Assembly (NCBI GenBank): GCA_011525265.1
Contig: WTHV01000017.1
Location: 1-15,154, forward strand
Source of the DNA: Alphaproteobacteria bacterium
GTDB taxonomy: Bacteria > Pseudomonadota > Alphaproteobacteria > Puniceispirillales > Puniceispirillaceae
Reading direction: 5' to 3'
DNA: 15,154 bases
This document shows, in pieces, positions 1 through 7,528 of this stretch (positions are counted from its first letter, which is position 1; each line of letters starts with the position of its first letter). A program made the position numbers and the translations under genes. The notes beneath the pieces are model-generated. The model was not told where the DNA came from, did no database searches, and was given only the letters and a program-made list of their open reading frames with translations.

Positions 1-832
1 TGCCTGTATTGGCAAGCATGAAACAGCCTGTGCCATAGGTTGATTTAATATCACCTGGCGCAAAGCAAGCTTGGCCAATTGTTGCCGCTTGCTGATCCCC
101 TGCAACGCCAAGAATAGGCAATGAACGTCCTAATAGTGATGCATCAGAGTCCCCAAAATGGCTCGCGCAATCTCTGACTTCAGGCAGGATAGCCATTGGC
201 ACATTAAATAGGCGACATAGGGCCTCGTCCCAACAGCCTTGTTCAATATTATAGAGATTTGTGCGGCTCGCATTTGTGGCATCTGTCAGATGATGTTTGC
301 CACCTGTTAGGCGCCAGATCAAAAAGCTATCAATGGTGCCAAAGCACAAATCGCCGGCTTCTGCCTTGGCTCTTGCCCCTTCGACATGGTCCAAAATATA
401 AGCAACTTTTGTGGCACTGAAATAAGGGTCAAGCAATAAACCAGAGGCAGATGCGACTGTTTCAAGATGCCCTTGGGCGGTTAAGTCTTCGCAAATGGCA
501 GCGGTCCGTCTATCTTGCCAAACGATCGCATTATGAATCGCCTCACCTGTTTTTCGATCCCAAATCACAACCGTCTCTCGCTGATTGGTAATGCCAATGG
601 CCATAGGCGGGCACCCCATCTCATCTGCGCGTGTCATCATTGCACGGCTCATCGCTAATGTTGTGTTCCAAATATCTTCTGGGCGATGTTCAACCCAGCC
701 ATCAGCAGGGAATAATTGTTCGAATTCTTGATTTTGCTGTGCCAATAATGTGCCGGATTGTGAAAATAGAATCGCACGCGAACTGGTAGTGCCTTGATCT
801 ATTGCTAAGATAGATTTAGAATCTGACGTCAT
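1..832 (-). CDS. glpK: Glycerol kinase, N-terminal part (cut by window edge)
   Basis: Phosphorylates glycerol with ATP to sn-glycerol 3-phosphate in the cytoplasm, the substrate of the divergent glpD. About 277 N-terminal codons are present of roughly 500 usual; the C-terminus lies outside the window. Visible FGGY-kinase features are DQGTTSSR (residues 12-19, phosphate binding), TNQRET with R85/E86 (glycerol contacts), the DPYFSATK stretch, DATNASRT, and AGDQQ with D246 as the catalytic base, followed by STYGTGCF. The start is the ATG at 832-830, preceded on the minus strand by GAGG six bases upstream. The loop that in E. coli GlpK carries GGKGGTR for fructose-1,6-bisphosphate binding is shorter here and reads DASLLGRS, so that allosteric control is probably absent (inference). 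Family identity is very secure. Confidence 0.96.
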   Translation of the reverse strand, partial: MTSDSKSILAIDQGTTSSRAILFSQSGTLLAQQNQEFEQLFPADGWVEHRPEDIWNTTLAMSRAMMTRADEMGCPPMAIGITNQRETVVIWDRKTGEAIHNAIVWQDRRTAAICEDLTAQGHLETVASASGLLLDPYFSATKVAYILDHVEGARAKAEAGDLCFGTIDSFLIWRLTGGKHHLTDATNASRTNLYNIEQGCWDEALCRLFNVPMAILPEVRDCASHFGDSDASLLGRSLPILGVAGDQQAATIGQACFAPGDIKSTYGTGCFMLANTG

Positions 833-848
833 CACAAACCTCATTATG

Positions 849-908
849 TTTGGCCAAAAAATTTGGTGTCTTCTTTGGCATAAATAACACCAAATCCACA
901 GACCAAAT
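849..908. promoter_or_regulatory. Putative glp operator region in divergent glpK/glpD promoter
   Basis: The 106-base gap between the divergent starts contains a perfect 9-base inverted repeat, ATTTGGTGT (861-869) and ACACCAAAT (887-895), with a 17-base spacer. A ten-base palindrome TTTGGCCAAA lies at 849-858. Further TTTGG (874-878) and ACCAAAT (902-908) copies recur at about 12-13 base steps. A weak minus-strand promoter for glpK, TTGAAT-N17-TGTTAT (912 to 884), would overlap the repeat. Shared control by one repressor, for example a DeoR-family GlpR, is inference; no regulator gene is in the window. Confidence 0.5.
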
Positions 909-938
909 TCAAGTAAAAGAAAACAGGTCAGAGCATAA

Positions 939-2486
939 ATGGCAAAGGCACCTTCTTACCCTATGACATCTAAAGCTGCCGTGGATGAGTCTTGTGATAT
1001 CTTCATCATTGGCGGCGGCATTAATGGGTGCGGTATTGCGCGCGAATTAGCAGGGCGCGGCTTTGAGGTGCAGCTCGCTGAAATGCGTGATTTATCATCT
1101 GGCACCTCATCATGGTCAACAAAGCTGATACATGGCGGCTTACGCTATCTTGAATATTATGAATTTAGGCTTGTGCGCAAAGCCTTGCAAGAACGTGAGA
1201 CGCTTATGAAAATGGCGCCACACCTTATCCATCCCTTGCGATTTGTGCTTCCCCATTTGCCTGAGATGCGGCCAAAATGGTTGTTGCGTGCAGGATTATT
1301 TTTATATGATTATCTTGGTCCACGGAAAATTCTGCCTGCCTCATCATCTGTTAATCTTGCCAAGGATAGGACAGGTGATGTGCTCGCCTCCCATTTGACG
1401 TCTGGCTTTGAATATTCTGATTGTATGGTCGATGATAATCGTTTGACGATTTCAAATGCCCGTGCGGCTGCAGAGCTTGGGGCAAAAATCATGCCGCGCA
1501 CGAAAGTTCTCTCAGCCCAGCAGACAGATGAAGGGTGGCTTGTTGAGACAACAGCAGGCCGCACGCATGCGAAAATAATTGTCAATGCTGGTGGCCCATG
1601 GGCAGATAATGTGCGCGCATTGACCAAAGGGGCAGGGGGCACGCGCGCCCATAATAAGCAATCTATTCGCCTTGTCCGCGGCTCCCATATCATCACAGCA
1701 AAATTATTCGACCATGATAAAGCCTATATTTTCCAGAATTCTGATGGGCGTATTTTATTTGCTATCCCTTATTTGGATGATTTCACTCTTATCGGCACAA
1801 CAGATGTTGACCATGAAGATGCGCCAGATAATCCAGAAATCAGTCAAGATGAGATTGCTTATATCTGCCGCGAGGTAAGCGCCTATTTAAAACAGGCCAT
1901 AACGCCAGATGATGTCTTATTCACCTATTCAGGTGTGCGCCCTTTGTTTGATGATGGCGCTGAGGATGCAAAAGCCACAACAAGAGATTATGTGCTTGAT
2001 TTTGAGGCAGGTACCAATCGCAGTTGGCTTAATATTTTTGGCGGCAAATTAACAACCTATCGCCAATTATCGATGCAAGTCGCTGATAAATTAATAGCAG
2101 AATTGCCAGCCCCATCTTGTGAACCTATTGGCACAAAGCCTTTGCCAGGCGGTGATATGGCAGATGCTGATTTTGGCCGGTTTTTACAGGGGCTATTATC
2201 ATCTCATCCGCATATTGAGCCAGGCCGCCTGCGCCGCATGGCACGTGCCTATGGCACAGCGATTTTTGACATAATCGGTCAGTCAAATCAGCATTTAGAT
2301 GATGGCATTGATTTTGGCTGTGGTCTCTATCAATCAGAAGTCGACTTTCTGATTGAAAAGGAATGGGCGCAAACCGTTGAGGATATTTTGATGCGCAGAA
2401 GCAAATTGGGCTATTATGCTGATGATGCTATGCGCCAAAAGCTGGCGCGCTATCTTGAGGACAAACAGGGTTCTATCACAGCTTAG
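939..2486 (+). CDS. glpD: Aerobic FAD-dependent glycerol-3-phosphate dehydrogenase
   Basis: Oxidises sn-glycerol 3-phosphate to dihydroxyacetone phosphate and passes electrons through FAD to the quinone pool; family members are peripheral on the inner membrane. The 515-residue product is close to the usual 500-510. It shows the FAD-binding Rossmann motif IIGGGINGCG (23-32), the family signature STKLIHGGLRYL (60-71), GVRPLFDDG, and the second signature GGKLTTYR (about 368-375), followed by a C-terminal helical domain. The ATG at 939 is chosen because it is the first in frame and has an AGG-containing site about 11 bases upstream; the next in-frame ATG (963) has no visible ribosome site. It diverges from glpK, giving a compact glycerol catabolism pair; no facilitator gene (glpF) is within view. 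Confidence 0.96.
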   Translation: MAKAPSYPMTSKAAVDESCDIFIIGGGINGCGIARELAGRGFEVQLAEMRDLSSGTSSWSTKLIHGGLRYLEYYEFRLVRKALQERETLMKMAPHLIHPLRFVLPHLPEMRPKWLLRAGLFLYDYLGPRKILPASSSVNLAKDRTGDVLASHLTSGFEYSDCMVDDNRLTISNARAAAELGAKIMPRTKVLSAQQTDEGWLVETTAGRTHAKIIVNAGGPWADNVRALTKGAGGTRAHNKQSIRLVRGSHIITAKLFDHDKAYIFQNSDGRILFAIPYLDDFTLIGTTDVDHEDAPDNPEISQDEIAYICREVSAYLKQAITPDDVLFTYSGVRPLFDDGAEDAKATTRDYVLDFEAGTNRSWLNIFGGKLTTYRQLSMQVADKLIAELPAPSCEPIGTKPLPGGDMADADFGRFLQGLLSSHPHIEPGRLRRMARAYGTAIFDIIGQSNQHLDDGIDFGCGLYQSEVDFLIEKEWAQTVEDILMRRSKLGYYADDAMRQKLARYLEDKQGSITA

Positions 2487-2549
2487 TTATAAGATTTGTC
2501 TGATTTTGCTGGTCTTATAGTCTTGTGACTGATAGATAGTAGCCGACTG

Positions 2550-2578
2550 CATAGCCCATGCCAAAAATGGCGGCTATG
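2550..2578 (+). other. Hairpin in the glpD-typA intergenic gap
   Basis: CATAGCC (2550-2556) pairs with GGCTATG (2572-2578), and the inner GCCA/TGGC arms close an AAAA loop, leaving a three-base CAT bulge. It is not followed by a T-run, so it is a weak candidate terminator for glpD or a structure in the typA leader. The same 143-base gap (2487-2629) also contains TATAAGA/TCTTATA arms at 2488-2494 and 2513-2519. I see no convincing typA promoter. Confidence 0.35.
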
Positions 2579-2629
2579 ATGGTGATTTTATCTCACCGCT
2601 GATTTGTTCTAAAATAAAGAGATCGTTTA

Positions 2630-4444
2630 ATGTCCCAAGCGCTACGCAATATCGCTATCATCGCTCACGTTGATCATGGCAAAACCACTTTGATTGATTC
2701 TGTCATGAAACAAAGCGGTATGTTCCGCTCCAACCAACAAGTTGAAGAGCGCTTGATGGATTCTGGCGATTTGGAAAAAGAGCGCGGCATTACAATTTTG
2801 GCAAAGCCAACATCTGTGATGTGGAATGACACAAGAGTGAATATCATTGATACACCTGGCCACGCTGATTTTGGTGGCGAGGTAGAGCGCGTTTTGGGTA
2901 TGGCAGATGGGGTTATTTTGCTAACTGATGCTGCTGAAGGCCCAATGCCACAGACAAAATTCGTTCTTGGAAAGGCTTTAAAACAGGGCCTTAAGCCAAT
3001 TGTGATTATTAATAAGGTCGATCGCCCAGATGGCCGCCCTGAAGAGGTGGTAGATGAGGTGTTTGATTTATTTGTTGCCCTTGATGCTAATGAAGATCAG
3101 CTTGATTTCCCCATTTTATATGCCTCAGGACGTGATGGCTGGTGCGCGGCATCCTTAGATGATGCGCGTGAGTCTTTGGCCCCGTTAATGGATTTGGTGA
3201 TTAAGCACGTTCCAGCACCGCAGGTTGATAAAGATGCGCCTTTTGCGATGCTATCAACCTTGCTTGATTCTGATCTTTATCTTGGTCGCTGTTTGACAGG
3301 GCGCGTTGTTCAAGGCACCGCCAGAGTGAATGAGCCCGTTCATGCGGTTAATCTAGATGGCAAGGTTGTTGAGGCAGGCCGCTTGACAAAATTATTGCGC
3401 TTTGAGGGCACGGACCGTGTGCCCGTTGATTCTGTTGAGGCAGGCGATATTGTCTGTATCGCTGGGCTGGCTGTGGCCTCTGTGTCTGATACAATTGCCG
3501 CCAAGGAAGTCGTTGAGCCTCTGCAATCAACGCCGATTGATCCGCCAACCATGTCTGTGACAATTACGGTCAATGATTCCCCGCTAGCCGGGCGTGAAGG
3601 CAAAAAGGTGACCTCAACGCTGATCAGAGAGCGCTTGCTTGCCGAAGCTGAAGTTAATGTCGCGATTACCTTTGCTGAATCAGAAGGCAAAGATGCCTTT
3701 GAGATTGGCGGGCGCGGTGAATTGCAGCTTGGGGTATTGATTGAAACCATGCGCCGCGAAGGGTTTGAGATGACAGTCTCGCGCCCACGTGTCTTGTCAC
3801 GTAAAGATGAAAATGGCCAACTACAAGAGCCAATCGAAGAGGTGACAATTGATGTGGATGAAGAATTTGCCTCAACTGTGATTGATGCGTTGAACCGCCG
3901 TAAAGGTGAGATGGTTGATATGCGATCAGCAGGTGCGGGCAAAACACGTATCTTGTTCCATGCCCCATCACGTGCGCTTATTGGTTATCAGTCACGCTTT
4001 TTGACCTCGACTAGAGGCACAGGTGTGATGAATCGCATTTTCCATTCTTACGCTGACCATAAAGGGCCAATTCAAGGCCGCCATAATGGGGTGCTGGTAT
4101 CAAATGATCAAGGTAGTGCTGTGGCCTATGCGCTGTTTAATTTGCAAGAGCGCGGCGTGATGTTTGTGAACCCGCAAGATGCGGTTTATCAGGGCATGGT
4201 GATTGGTGAAAATTCACGCGAAAATGATTTGGATGTGAATGTCCTAAAAGGCAAAAAATTAACAAATGTACGCGCCTCTGGGACAGATGATGCTGTGGTG
4301 TTAACACCGCCAAGACGTATGTCACTAGAAGAGATGATGGCCTATATTAATGATGATGAGTTGCTTGAAGTAACGCCAGAATCGTTACGCCTTCGCAAAC
4401 GCTATCTTATCCCGCATGAGCGCAAAAAAGCGGCAAGAGGCTAG
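2630..4444 (+). CDS. typA: Translational GTPase TypA/BipA
   Basis: A ribosome-associated GTPase related to EF-G and LepA, involved in ribosome biogenesis and adaptation to stress and low temperature. The 604-residue length matches the family (about 605). G-domain motifs are intact: AHVDHGKT (12-19, P-loop), ERGITI (51-56, switch I), DTPGH (74-78), NKVD (128-131) and the SGRDGW stretch. A domain-II beta barrel, EF-G-like domains III and V (GRGELQLGVLIE region) and the BipA-specific C-terminal domain rich in basic residues (GRHNGVLVSNDQG region, ending KRYLIPHERKK) follow. The ATG at 2630 gives the family N-terminus (RNIAIIAHVDHGKTT) and has an AAAGAGA ribosome site upstream. It appears monocistronic and ends just before a strong terminator. 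Confidence 0.97.
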   Translation: MSQALRNIAIIAHVDHGKTTLIDSVMKQSGMFRSNQQVEERLMDSGDLEKERGITILAKPTSVMWNDTRVNIIDTPGHADFGGEVERVLGMADGVILLTDAAEGPMPQTKFVLGKALKQGLKPIVIINKVDRPDGRPEEVVDEVFDLFVALDANEDQLDFPILYASGRDGWCAASLDDARESLAPLMDLVIKHVPAPQVDKDAPFAMLSTLLDSDLYLGRCLTGRVVQGTARVNEPVHAVNLDGKVVEAGRLTKLLRFEGTDRVPVDSVEAGDIVCIAGLAVASVSDTIAAKEVVEPLQSTPIDPPTMSVTITVNDSPLAGREGKKVTSTLIRERLLAEAEVNVAITFAESEGKDAFEIGGRGELQLGVLIETMRREGFEMTVSRPRVLSRKDENGQLQEPIEEVTIDVDEEFASTVIDALNRRKGEMVDMRSAGAGKTRILFHAPSRALIGYQSRFLTSTRGTGVMNRIFHSYADHKGPIQGRHNGVLVSNDQGSAVAYALFNLQERGVMFVNPQDAVYQGMVIGENSRENDLDVNVLKGKKLTNVRASGTDDAVVLTPPRRMSLEEMMAYINDDELLEVTPESLRLRKRYLIPHERKKAARG

Positions 4445-4460
4445 GTAGTAAAAGACACAT

Positions 4461-4495
4461 AAAAAAGGGGCACTCATCGAAGTGCCCCTTTTTTT
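4461..4495. terminator. Bidirectional intrinsic terminator between typA and aldehyde dehydrogenase
   Basis: GGGGCACT (4467-4474) pairs perfectly with AGTGCCCC (4481-4488) around a six-base loop. It is flanked by an A-run on the left and a T-run on the right, which extend the pairing and supply a U-tract on either strand. It therefore serves the plus-strand typA and the minus-strand aldehyde dehydrogenase, whose stop is at 4515. Confidence 0.93.
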
Positions 4496-4514
4496 ATCTG
4501 GTGATGGGTAATGC

Positions 4515-5963
4515 TTAATCAGGCATAGCAGATGGCAAGCCAACATAGGCGGTCTTGACCGTGGTGTAGAATTCCACTGCCGCTCTACCTTGTTCGCGCA
4601 CCCCATGTGATGAGGCGCCTCTGCCACCAAATGGCACATGATAATCTGTGCCAGCTGTTGGCAGATTGACCATTACAACGCCTGTTTTGGCGTTGCGGCG
4701 GAAATGATTGGCACGTGCCAGAGAGCTTGTCATGATGCCAGCTGTTAAGCCAAATTCGGTATCATTAGCGATATGCAAAGCTTGCTCATAAGACGAGGCT
4801 TTTATAAGGCAGGTCATGGGGCCAAACATTTCTTCACGGTTGACTGTGGCATCATTACCAAGGCCAGCAATCACGGCAGGTGCCATGTAAAAACCTGTTG
4901 TTGGCTGATCGATAAGATGGCCACCCCATAGCACTTCGCCGCCGTCATCTTTGGCAATTTGTAGGTATTTTTGGTTTGAGTGAAGCTGTGTCTCGCTAAC
5001 CGCAGGGCCCATTGTCACTCCCTCTTCAAGCGCGTGACCAACTTTGATGGATTGTGCGGCAGCAACCAGCTTTTCAGCAAATTCATCATAGATTTTATCA
5101 TGCACAATCAAGCGTGATGAGGCGGTACATTTCTGCCCTGTCCCTCCAAATGCGCCGCCAGAGGCACAAGCGACTGCCAAATCCATATCGCAATCATCCA
5201 TCACGATTAGCGGATTCTTTGAGCCCATTTCCATTTGCAATTTTGTAAGATTCGGTGCCGCGGCGGCTGCAATCGTGCGCCCAACATCCAAAGAGCCTGT
5301 AAAGGTAATGGCATCAATGCCGCTATGACGTGTCAGCGCATCACCAATCTCTGAGCCAGACCCCATAACAAGGTTAAACAGACCAGCGGGCAAATCTTGT
5401 CGTGCGATGATTTCTGTTAAGGCTACCGCACTTGCCGGCACAAGATTGGCAGGCTTCCAGATAACCGCATTACCAAAAGCAAGGGCAGGGGCAATTTTCC
5501 ATACAGCCGTGGCGGTTGGGAAATTCCACGGTGAAATAATCGCAACAACCCCGACCGCTTCACGGCGCACATCAATTTCGATATTTGGGCGGACGGAATC
5601 AGCATTCTCGCCAAGCTGGCGCAATGTTTCTGCGGCATAATAGGTAAAGAATTGCCCTGCACGATATACCTCGCCCTTGCCTTCTGCTAATGGCTTGCCT
5701 TCTTCACGTGCGAGCAATGTGCCAAGCTCCTCAGCGCGCGCCATTAATTCTGTGCCAATGGCCATCAGCGCATTATAGCGCGCTTCAATACCTGTTTGCG
5801 CCCAGATAATCTGTGCTTGTTTAGCTGCCACGATAGCATCTTCAAGGTCTGATGCGCTTGCTTGTGCAAAATGACCGATGATATCTGATGTGTCAGATGG
5901 ATTAATATTGGCAATTTCGCTTATGCCTTTGCGCCATGCGCCTGCAATATAATTCTGTCCCAT
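4515..5963 (-). CDS. NAD(P)-dependent aldehyde dehydrogenase, probably 2-oxoglutarate-semialdehyde or succinate-semialdehyde type
   Basis: A cytoplasmic ALDH-superfamily enzyme oxidising an aldehyde to a carboxylate. The 482 residues are full length. The sequence shows SPWNFP with N147, FTGS (221-224) of the cofactor fold, the general base E245 in MEMGSKNP, the nucleophile C279 in GGTGQKCT, and EEMFGP (377-382). The GTGQKCTASSR context and the C-terminal REQGRAAVEFYTTVKTAYV stretch resemble 2-oxoglutarate-semialdehyde dehydrogenases of sugar-acid pathways, but substrate cannot be read reliably; succinate semialdehyde is the main alternative. The ATG at 5963-5961 has a strong AAAGAGGTG site upstream on the minus strand. 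It stands alone, with no sugar-acid dehydratase or aminotransferase next to it to settle the substrate. Confidence 0.88.
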   Translation of the reverse strand: MGQNYIAGAWRKGISEIANINPSDTSDIIGHFAQASASDLEDAIVAAKQAQIIWAQTGIEARYNALMAIGTELMARAEELGTLLAREEGKPLAEGKGEVYRAGQFFTYYAAETLRQLGENADSVRPNIEIDVRREAVGVVAIISPWNFPTATAVWKIAPALAFGNAVIWKPANLVPASAVALTEIIARQDLPAGLFNLVMGSGSEIGDALTRHSGIDAITFTGSLDVGRTIAAAAAPNLTKLQMEMGSKNPLIVMDDCDMDLAVACASGGAFGGTGQKCTASSRLIVHDKIYDEFAEKLVAAAQSIKVGHALEEGVTMGPAVSETQLHSNQKYLQIAKDDGGEVLWGGHLIDQPTTGFYMAPAVIAGLGNDATVNREEMFGPMTCLIKASSYEQALHIANDTEFGLTAGIMTSSLARANHFRRNAKTGVVMVNLPTAGTDYHVPFGGRGASSHGVREQGRAAVEFYTTVKTAYVGLPSAMPD

Positions 5964-6006
5964 GTGCCACCTCTTTTTGCTTGTTAAGACTGTTGTTCTG
6001 ATGCTT

Positions 6007-6018
6007 CATTGCGCAATG
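6007..6018. promoter_or_regulatory. 12-base perfect palindrome in aldehyde dehydrogenase leader
   Basis: CATTGCGCAATG is a perfect palindrome lying between the predicted minus-strand promoter and the aldehyde dehydrogenase start, just downstream of the expected transcription start. That position fits a repressor operator. No regulator gene is adjacent, so this is inference from symmetry and position. Confidence 0.4.
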
Positions 6019-6039
6019 GCAGTCAACCACATTTCCCCC

Positions 6040-6068
6040 ATTATAAAGGGCATATCCGACATTGTATA
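6040..6068 (-). promoter_or_regulatory. Predicted promoter of the aldehyde dehydrogenase gene
   Basis: On the minus strand, TATACA (6068-6063, four of six matches to the -35 consensus) and a perfect TATAAT (6045-6040) are separated by 17 bases. The transcript would start near 6033 and have a leader of about 70 bases. Confidence 0.5.
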
Positions 6069-6093
6069 ACCGAAAAGTAAGATGTGCAGGATA

Positions 6094-6148
6094 TGGCACT
6101 GTGCCAAGGACTTGACTTTTGGCGTCTCACTCTTGATATCACTTGGCA
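6094..6148. promoter_or_regulatory. Palindrome and matching half-sites upstream of hflX
   Basis: TGGCAC-T-GTGCCA (6094-6106) is a perfect odd-length dyad. Its right arm continues as TGCCAAG (6102-6108), which is the reverse complement of CTTGGCA at 6142-6148. Between them lies a possible plus-strand -35 element TTGACT (6112-6117), with only a weak GATATC -10 match 17 bases on. The arrangement suggests a regulator-binding region for hflX or the divergent aldehyde dehydrogenase. Confidence 0.35.
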
Positions 6149-6205
6149 AGGAAGGCACTATCCCCACCACATGGCTGGTTCTAGCAAAAGAAAGATGAGA
6201 TATTT

Positions 6206-7528
6206 TTGGGTACAGATTATTTTGATCATAGTGAGAGCGCACAGCAAGCGATTGTGATTCAACCATCTGTGCGGCAATGGCGTTTGCCGCGCGAAGCTGA
6301 TGTGATGCTAGCTGAAGCTATTGGTCTTGGTGAGGCGATTGCGCTTGATGTGGTTCATGCGGAGGTTTTATCATTGCAAGCCCCGCACGCGCCGACATTT
6401 CTGCGCGCTGGTCAAGTAGAGCATATTGGTGCGATTGCCGATGATTACGACCACCCCCTTATTATCATCAATGCCAGCCTTTCACCTGTTCAACAGCGTA
6501 ATCTTGAAAATCGTTTAAAATGTAAAGTTATTGATAGAACCGCGCTGATTTTAGAGATTTTTGGTGCCCGTGCGAATACCCATGCTGGCCGTTTACAGGT
6601 GGAATTAGCCGCCATGATGTTCCAACGCTCGCGCCTTGTGCGATCTTGGACTCACCTTGAGCGTCAAAGAGGGGGCGGCGGCTTTCTAGGGGGGCCTGGC
6701 GAGCGCCAAATCGAGCTTGATAGGCGTATGCTGATGGATAGGGTTGTGCGCATTAAAGCAGAGCTAAAAGATGTCCAACGCACAAGAGCCTTGCAACGCC
6801 AAAACCGCACAAGATCAGAGACACCGACTATCGCGCTTGTTGGTTATACAAATGCAGGTAAATCAACATTATTTAATGCGCTGACAGGGGCAGGCGTCTT
6901 ATCTAAAGATATGCTTTTTGCCACGCTTGATCCGACCATGCGACAAACCCAATTGCCCTCTGGTCGCACGATTGTGCTGGCAGATACGGTTGGCTTTATC
7001 AGCCAATTGCCAACAGAATTAATCGAGGCCTTTAAATCGACGCTTGAAGAGGTGGTGCAGGCAGATATTTTGCTTCATGTTCATGATGGCGCCTCGCCTG
7101 TGCTATTTGAAGAGGCAGAGGATGTGAAGTCTGTCTTGCGCGATATTGGTATATCGGATGAGCGGCTCGCCCGCGATCTTATCCATGTGATGAATAAATC
7201 AGATATTATGGACAAAGAGCTAGGTGAGGCCATCGCGCATGAATTTGGTTCTGCTGGCAATCAGCTTGTGACTTGCTCAGCGCTGAATGAGAGCGGCCTT
7301 GATGATGTGATTGATGCAATAGAGGCACTTTTATCACAAGATAGCCAGATTATCGAAGTGGCGCTTGGTCCTGCTGATGGGGCGGCACGTGCTTGGCTGT
7401 ATCAGCGCGGTGATGTGCAATCAGACAAGATAGATGATGCAGGTGTGCAAACCTTGTTTGTGCGCCTTGATAGTGCAGATGAAGCACGGTTTGAAAAACA
7501 ATTTCCCGCCGTGCAAATCTTGGCTTAA
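6206..7528 (+). CDS. hflX: Ribosome-associated GTPase HflX
   Basis: HflX binds the 50S subunit and splits or rescues stalled ribosomes, notably after heat stress. The 440-residue product has the HflX N-terminal domain, the glycine-rich linker RGGGGFLGGPGE (155-166) followed by a helical ERQIELDRR stretch, and a GTPase domain with GYTNAGKS (213-220), DTVGF (260-264) and NKSD (330-333). The start is TTG at 6206: an in-frame stop at 6182-6184 excludes any earlier ATG, the next in-frame ATG (near 6305) would remove conserved N-terminal sequence, and a purine-rich AGATGAGA lies about six bases upstream. In many proteobacteria hflX follows hfq; here it is alone. Its stop shares bases with that of the convergent copper chaperone gene. 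Confidence 0.95.
   Translation: MGTDYFDHSESAQQAIVIQPSVRQWRLPREADVMLAEAIGLGEAIALDVVHAEVLSLQAPHAPTFLRAGQVEHIGAIADDYDHPLIIINASLSPVQQRNLENRLKCKVIDRTALILEIFGARANTHAGRLQVELAAMMFQRSRLVRSWTHLERQRGGGGFLGGPGERQIELDRRMLMDRVVRIKAELKDVQRTRALQRQNRTRSETPTIALVGYTNAGKSTLFNALTGAGVLSKDMLFATLDPTMRQTQLPSGRTIVLADTVGFISQLPTELIEAFKSTLEEVVQADILLHVHDGASPVLFEEAEDVKSVLRDIGISDERLARDLIHVMNKSDIMDKELGEAIAHEFGSAGNQLVTCSALNESGLDDVIDAIEALLSQDSQIIEVALGPADGAARAWLYQRGDVQSDKIDDAGVQTLFVRLDSADEARFEKQFPAVQILA

Noticed and set aside
3340..3942. 200-codon open frame on the minus strand inside typA
   Set aside because: It is serine/threonine-rich antisense of a well-recognised gene, with no domain and no independent ribosome site.
6094..6112. 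Sigma-54 promoter suggested by TGGCAC
   Set aside because: The required GC/TTGC element at the -12 position is missing; the sequence is explained by the dyad.
6006..6266. 86-codon minus-strand frame across the aldehyde dehydrogenase-hflX gap
   Set aside because: It overlaps the start of hflX and the predicted promoter, and the product has no recognisable feature.
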